A stretch of DNA of 64,000 nucleotides from Chryseobacterium phocaeense. GTDB lineage: Bacteria > Bacteroidota > Bacteroidia > Flavobacteriales > Weeksellaceae. Shown here one piece after another: positions 62,351 to 64,000 of this stretch. The notes beneath the pieces were generated by a model, which worked only from the letters and a program-made list of their open reading frames with translations, ran no database searches and had not been told where the DNA came from. Within the stretch, counting starts at the first letter, position 1; each line of letters opens with the position of its first letter. The position numbers and the translations under genes were made by a program. The stretch lies in contig NZ_LT827014.1 in assembly GCF_900169075.1 (NCBI RefSeq), positions 1,054,001 to 1,118,000 on the forward strand, read 5' to 3'.

Positions 62351-63115
62351 ATGAACGAATTTGTAGCATCAGAAATTAAAAACAACATCGCCGAAATTAC
62401 ATTCGGAACCCCGAAAAGCAACTCACTTCCGGGCGCCATTTTAGAAAAACTGGCCCAGACCATTTTAGATGAAGGGGCTAAAGAAGAAGTGAAAGCCATT
62501 CTTGTAAAAAGCGAAGGCGAGAAAGCATTCTGTGCAGGAGCTAGTTTTGATGAGCTTCTGGCTATTGAAGAACTGGAGGCTTCTACAAAATTCTTCGGAG
62601 GTTTTGCAAAAGTTCTGAATGCCATGAGAAACTGCGGAAAAATTGTCGTAGTAAGAGTTCAGGGAAAAACAACCGGTGGTGGAGTAGGAATTGCCTGCGG
62701 TGCAGATTACTGCTTTGCTACAAAAGACTCAGCTTTGGCATTAACGGAAATCAATTTGGGAATAGGTCCATTTGTGATCGGACCTTATGTGGAAAGAAAA
62801 ATCGGGAAATCACAGTTTTCAGCGATGGCTATTGATGCAGACTTCAGATCGGCTGAGTGGGCGGAACAGCATAATGTATATCATTCCGTATCCGAAAATA
62901 TTCAGGAAATGGATTCCAAATTGGAAAAGTTCATGCAGACACTGGCTTCCAGAAGCAGCGATGCTTTGGCTCTGATCAAGAAAGTATCGTGGGAAGGAAC
63001 AGATCATTTTAATGAACTGATGCCGGCAAGAATCCACATGAGTGCCAGCCTGATCCTTGAAGATTCTGCAAAGAAAAATATTGAATCTATTAAAGAGAGA
63101 TTAAGAGTAAAGTAA
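62351..63115 (+). CDS. Enoyl-CoA hydratase/isomerase family protein, candidate PaaF
   Basis: 254 residues, crotonase fold. Oxyanion segment KSEGEKAFCAGASFDELLAIEE, and VRVQGKTTGGGVGIACGADYCFATKDSALALTEINLGIGPFVIGP, where the Glu of the catalytic position (TEINLG) is present. The paa operon lacks a PaaF (2,3-dehydroadipyl-CoA hydratase), and this is the nearest hydratase, 4.6 kb downstream of paaZ on the same strand. The assignment to the phenylacetate pathway is an inference; a general beta-oxidation role is possible. Confidence 0.75.
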   Translation: MNEFVASEIKNNIAEITFGTPKSNSLPGAILEKLAQTILDEGAKEEVKAILVKSEGEKAFCAGASFDELLAIEELEASTKFFGGFAKVLNAMRNCGKIVVVRVQGKTTGGGVGIACGADYCFATKDSALALTEINLGIGPFVIGPYVERKIGKSQFSAMAIDADFRSAEWAEQHNVYHSVSENIQEMDSKLEKFMQTLASRSSDALALIKKVSWEGTDHFNELMPARIHMSASLILEDSAKKNIESIKERLRVK

Positions 63116-63135
63116 TTCAGGATAAATAAAGTCGG

Positions 63136-63166
63136 AAACCGCTGATTTATTCAGCGGTTTTTTCTT
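63136..63166 (+). terminator. Terminator after the enoyl-CoA hydratase gene
   Basis: Ten-bp perfect arms AAACCGCTGA (63136-63145) and TCAGCGGTTT (63151-63160), 5-nt loop, T run. Confidence 0.85.
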
Positions 63167-63235
63167 GGATCAATCGGTAGAAGCCAAAAATTTAAGATTG
63201 AAATTGTTACAATACTATAAAATTTTTTTAAAAAA

Positions 63236-63266
63236 TTTGGCTAATTAAAAATTAATTATAACTTTG
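63236..63266 (+). promoter_or_regulatory. Consensus Bacteroidota promoter
   Basis: TTTG (63236-63239), 19 nt, TAACTTTG (63259-63266), an exact match to TTTG-N19-TAnnTTTG. The start of the membrane protein gene is 19 nt downstream. Confidence 0.8.
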
Positions 63267-63284
63267 TAATTCAAAGTTCTTTTT

Positions 63285-63902
63285 ATGGATTCGAAAAACT
63301 ATCACGAAGACTTATCTCATATCCGTTCCATGATGGAGCGTTCTTCCAGATTTATTTCATTGAGCGGACTTTCCGGGGTTTTTGCCGGTCTAGCAGCTTT
63401 AATTGGCGCCGGATATGTATATTTTATTTTCCAGCGTGAGGGGATTGATTATTTTGACGGAAGCAGAAACTTTTTCAGTCCTGCATTAGTGAGAGAGCTT
63501 ATACTTACCGGAATTGTAATTTTGTTTACAGCTGTTTTGAGCGGCTATATTTTTACCGCCAATAAAAGTAAAAAGAAAGGACTGAAGATCTGGGATTCTA
63601 CCACGAAACGCCTGCTTATCACATTTTCCGTTCCATTGGTAACCGGAGGTATTTTCTGCCTGGCGCTTCTTTTTCATCATCTTTTTGTATGGATCGCTCC
63701 CGCTACCCTGATTTTTTATGGTATTGCTCTGGTGAATGCAGAAAGATATACTTTGACGGATATTAAATATTTAGGGTACTGCCAGATTATATTAGGACTT
63801 ATTTCCCTGTTCTTTTTAGGCTGGGGTCTGTTGTTCTGGACCATCGGTTTCGGAGTTTTGCATATTGTTTACGGACTGATCATGCATAAAAAATATAAAT
63901 AA
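63285..63902 (+). CDS. Multipass membrane protein of unknown function
   Basis: 205 residues with a conserved-looking N-terminal soluble stretch (MDSKNYHEDLSHIRSMMERSSRFISLSGLSG) followed by about five or six membrane helices. The N-terminal block is frequent in flavobacterial proteins placed next to a winged-helix regulator, as here. Function unknown. The next gene starts 57 nt downstream in the same direction and is likely its partner. Confidence 0.78.
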   Translation: MDSKNYHEDLSHIRSMMERSSRFISLSGLSGVFAGLAALIGAGYVYFIFQREGIDYFDGSRNFFSPALVRELILTGIVILFTAVLSGYIFTANKSKKKGLKIWDSTTKRLLITFSVPLVTGGIFCLALLFHHLFVWIAPATLIFYGIALVNAERYTLTDIKYLGYCQIILGLISLFFLGWGLLFWTIGFGVLHIVYGLIMHKKYK

Positions 63903-63959
63903 ATATTAAATTTGCAGGATTTTTGGAGCAGCTTCAAAACCCTGTACCAGTACATTATT

Positions 63960-64000
63960 ATGATTAAAATAAATCAACTCAATAAAGAATTCGAAAGCCG
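63960..64000 (+). CDS. Start of a transcriptional regulator, cut by the window end
   Basis: The last 41 bases encode MIKINQLNKEFES, the typical N-terminus of a small winged-helix regulator found after such membrane proteins in flavobacteria. Only about 13 residues are visible, so the family is a guess from the start and context. Confidence 0.5.
   Translation, partial: MIKINQLNKEFES

Noticed and set aside
1..64000. tRNA or rRNA genes
   Set aside because: No cloverleaf-type arm pattern or rRNA-like segment was noticed on either strand; a covariance scan was not possible here.

Overview
The window is a chromosomal piece of a Bacteroidota bacterium, most likely Chryseobacterium or a close relative (Weeksellaceae). 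The evidence is the AT-rich coding sequence, promoters of the TTTG-N19-TAnnTTTG type instead of sigma-70 boxes, a type IX secretion sorting domain, the BshA bacillithiol enzyme, many SxC-lipobox lipoproteins, DUF4254/DUF4292/DUF4241 families and a flavobacterial-style phenylacetate operon. No tRNA, rRNA, CRISPR array or complete insertion sequence was seen.

Layout. 1-12 kb: a broken regulator at the left edge, then a long minus-strand block (GH3 glycosidase and bshA; ribA; DUF4254 protein with a lipoprotein; tatA; an EnvC-like LytM protein; a DUF4292 lipoprotein; a sugar-nucleotide transferase; a flippase) that is mostly envelope biology. 12-18 kb: dihydroorotase, a divergent azoreductase/HxlR pair with a palindromic operator, a 245-bp MITE-like element and a GH92 mannosidase. 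18-30 kb: two OmpR-type two-component systems, each divergent from an exported-protein gene with TTAAC direct repeats at helical spacing in the shared promoter, plus a dienoyl-CoA-reductase-like SDR, an exonuclease/phosphatase-fold protein and two M1 peptidases. 31-37 kb: two paralogous M43 lipoprotein proteases around a NarL-type sensor/regulator operon, and two previously unlisted tiny genes for double-glycine-leader, six-cysteine peptides. 37-40 kb: clpB.

40.8-57.7 kb is a complete phenylacetic acid (paa) catabolic operon: a TetR regulator, then paaK, E, A, B, C, D, G, H, I, J, Y, Z in one direction. Three extra genes lie inside it (two alpha/beta hydrolases and a beta-helix protein). PaaK activates phenylacetate, PaaABC(D)E epoxidises the ring, PaaG isomerises, PaaZ opens and oxidises the ring, PaaJ/F/H carry out beta-oxidation-like steps, and PaaI/PaaY act as thioesterase/accessory proteins. 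The missing PaaF is probably the enoyl-CoA hydratase at 62351. Nearly every gap longer than about 50 nt in this operon carries a long imperfect inverted repeat built from short repeated words.

57.7-64 kb holds a RAYT (REP-associated tyrosine transposase) gene with a perfect palindrome inside its coding sequence, DUF4241 and SMUG2-like proteins, a T9SS cargo protein, two tail-collar paralogues, the paaF candidate, and a membrane protein followed by the start of a regulator.

The most unusual signals are the tandem cysteine-rich leader peptides (37.2-37.6 kb), the palindrome inside the RAYT gene together with REP-like hairpins elsewhere, the inverted-repeat family in the paa operon, a duplicated relic of the paaD 3' end beyond the inserted beta-helix gene, and the phased TTAAC boxes at both two-component loci.
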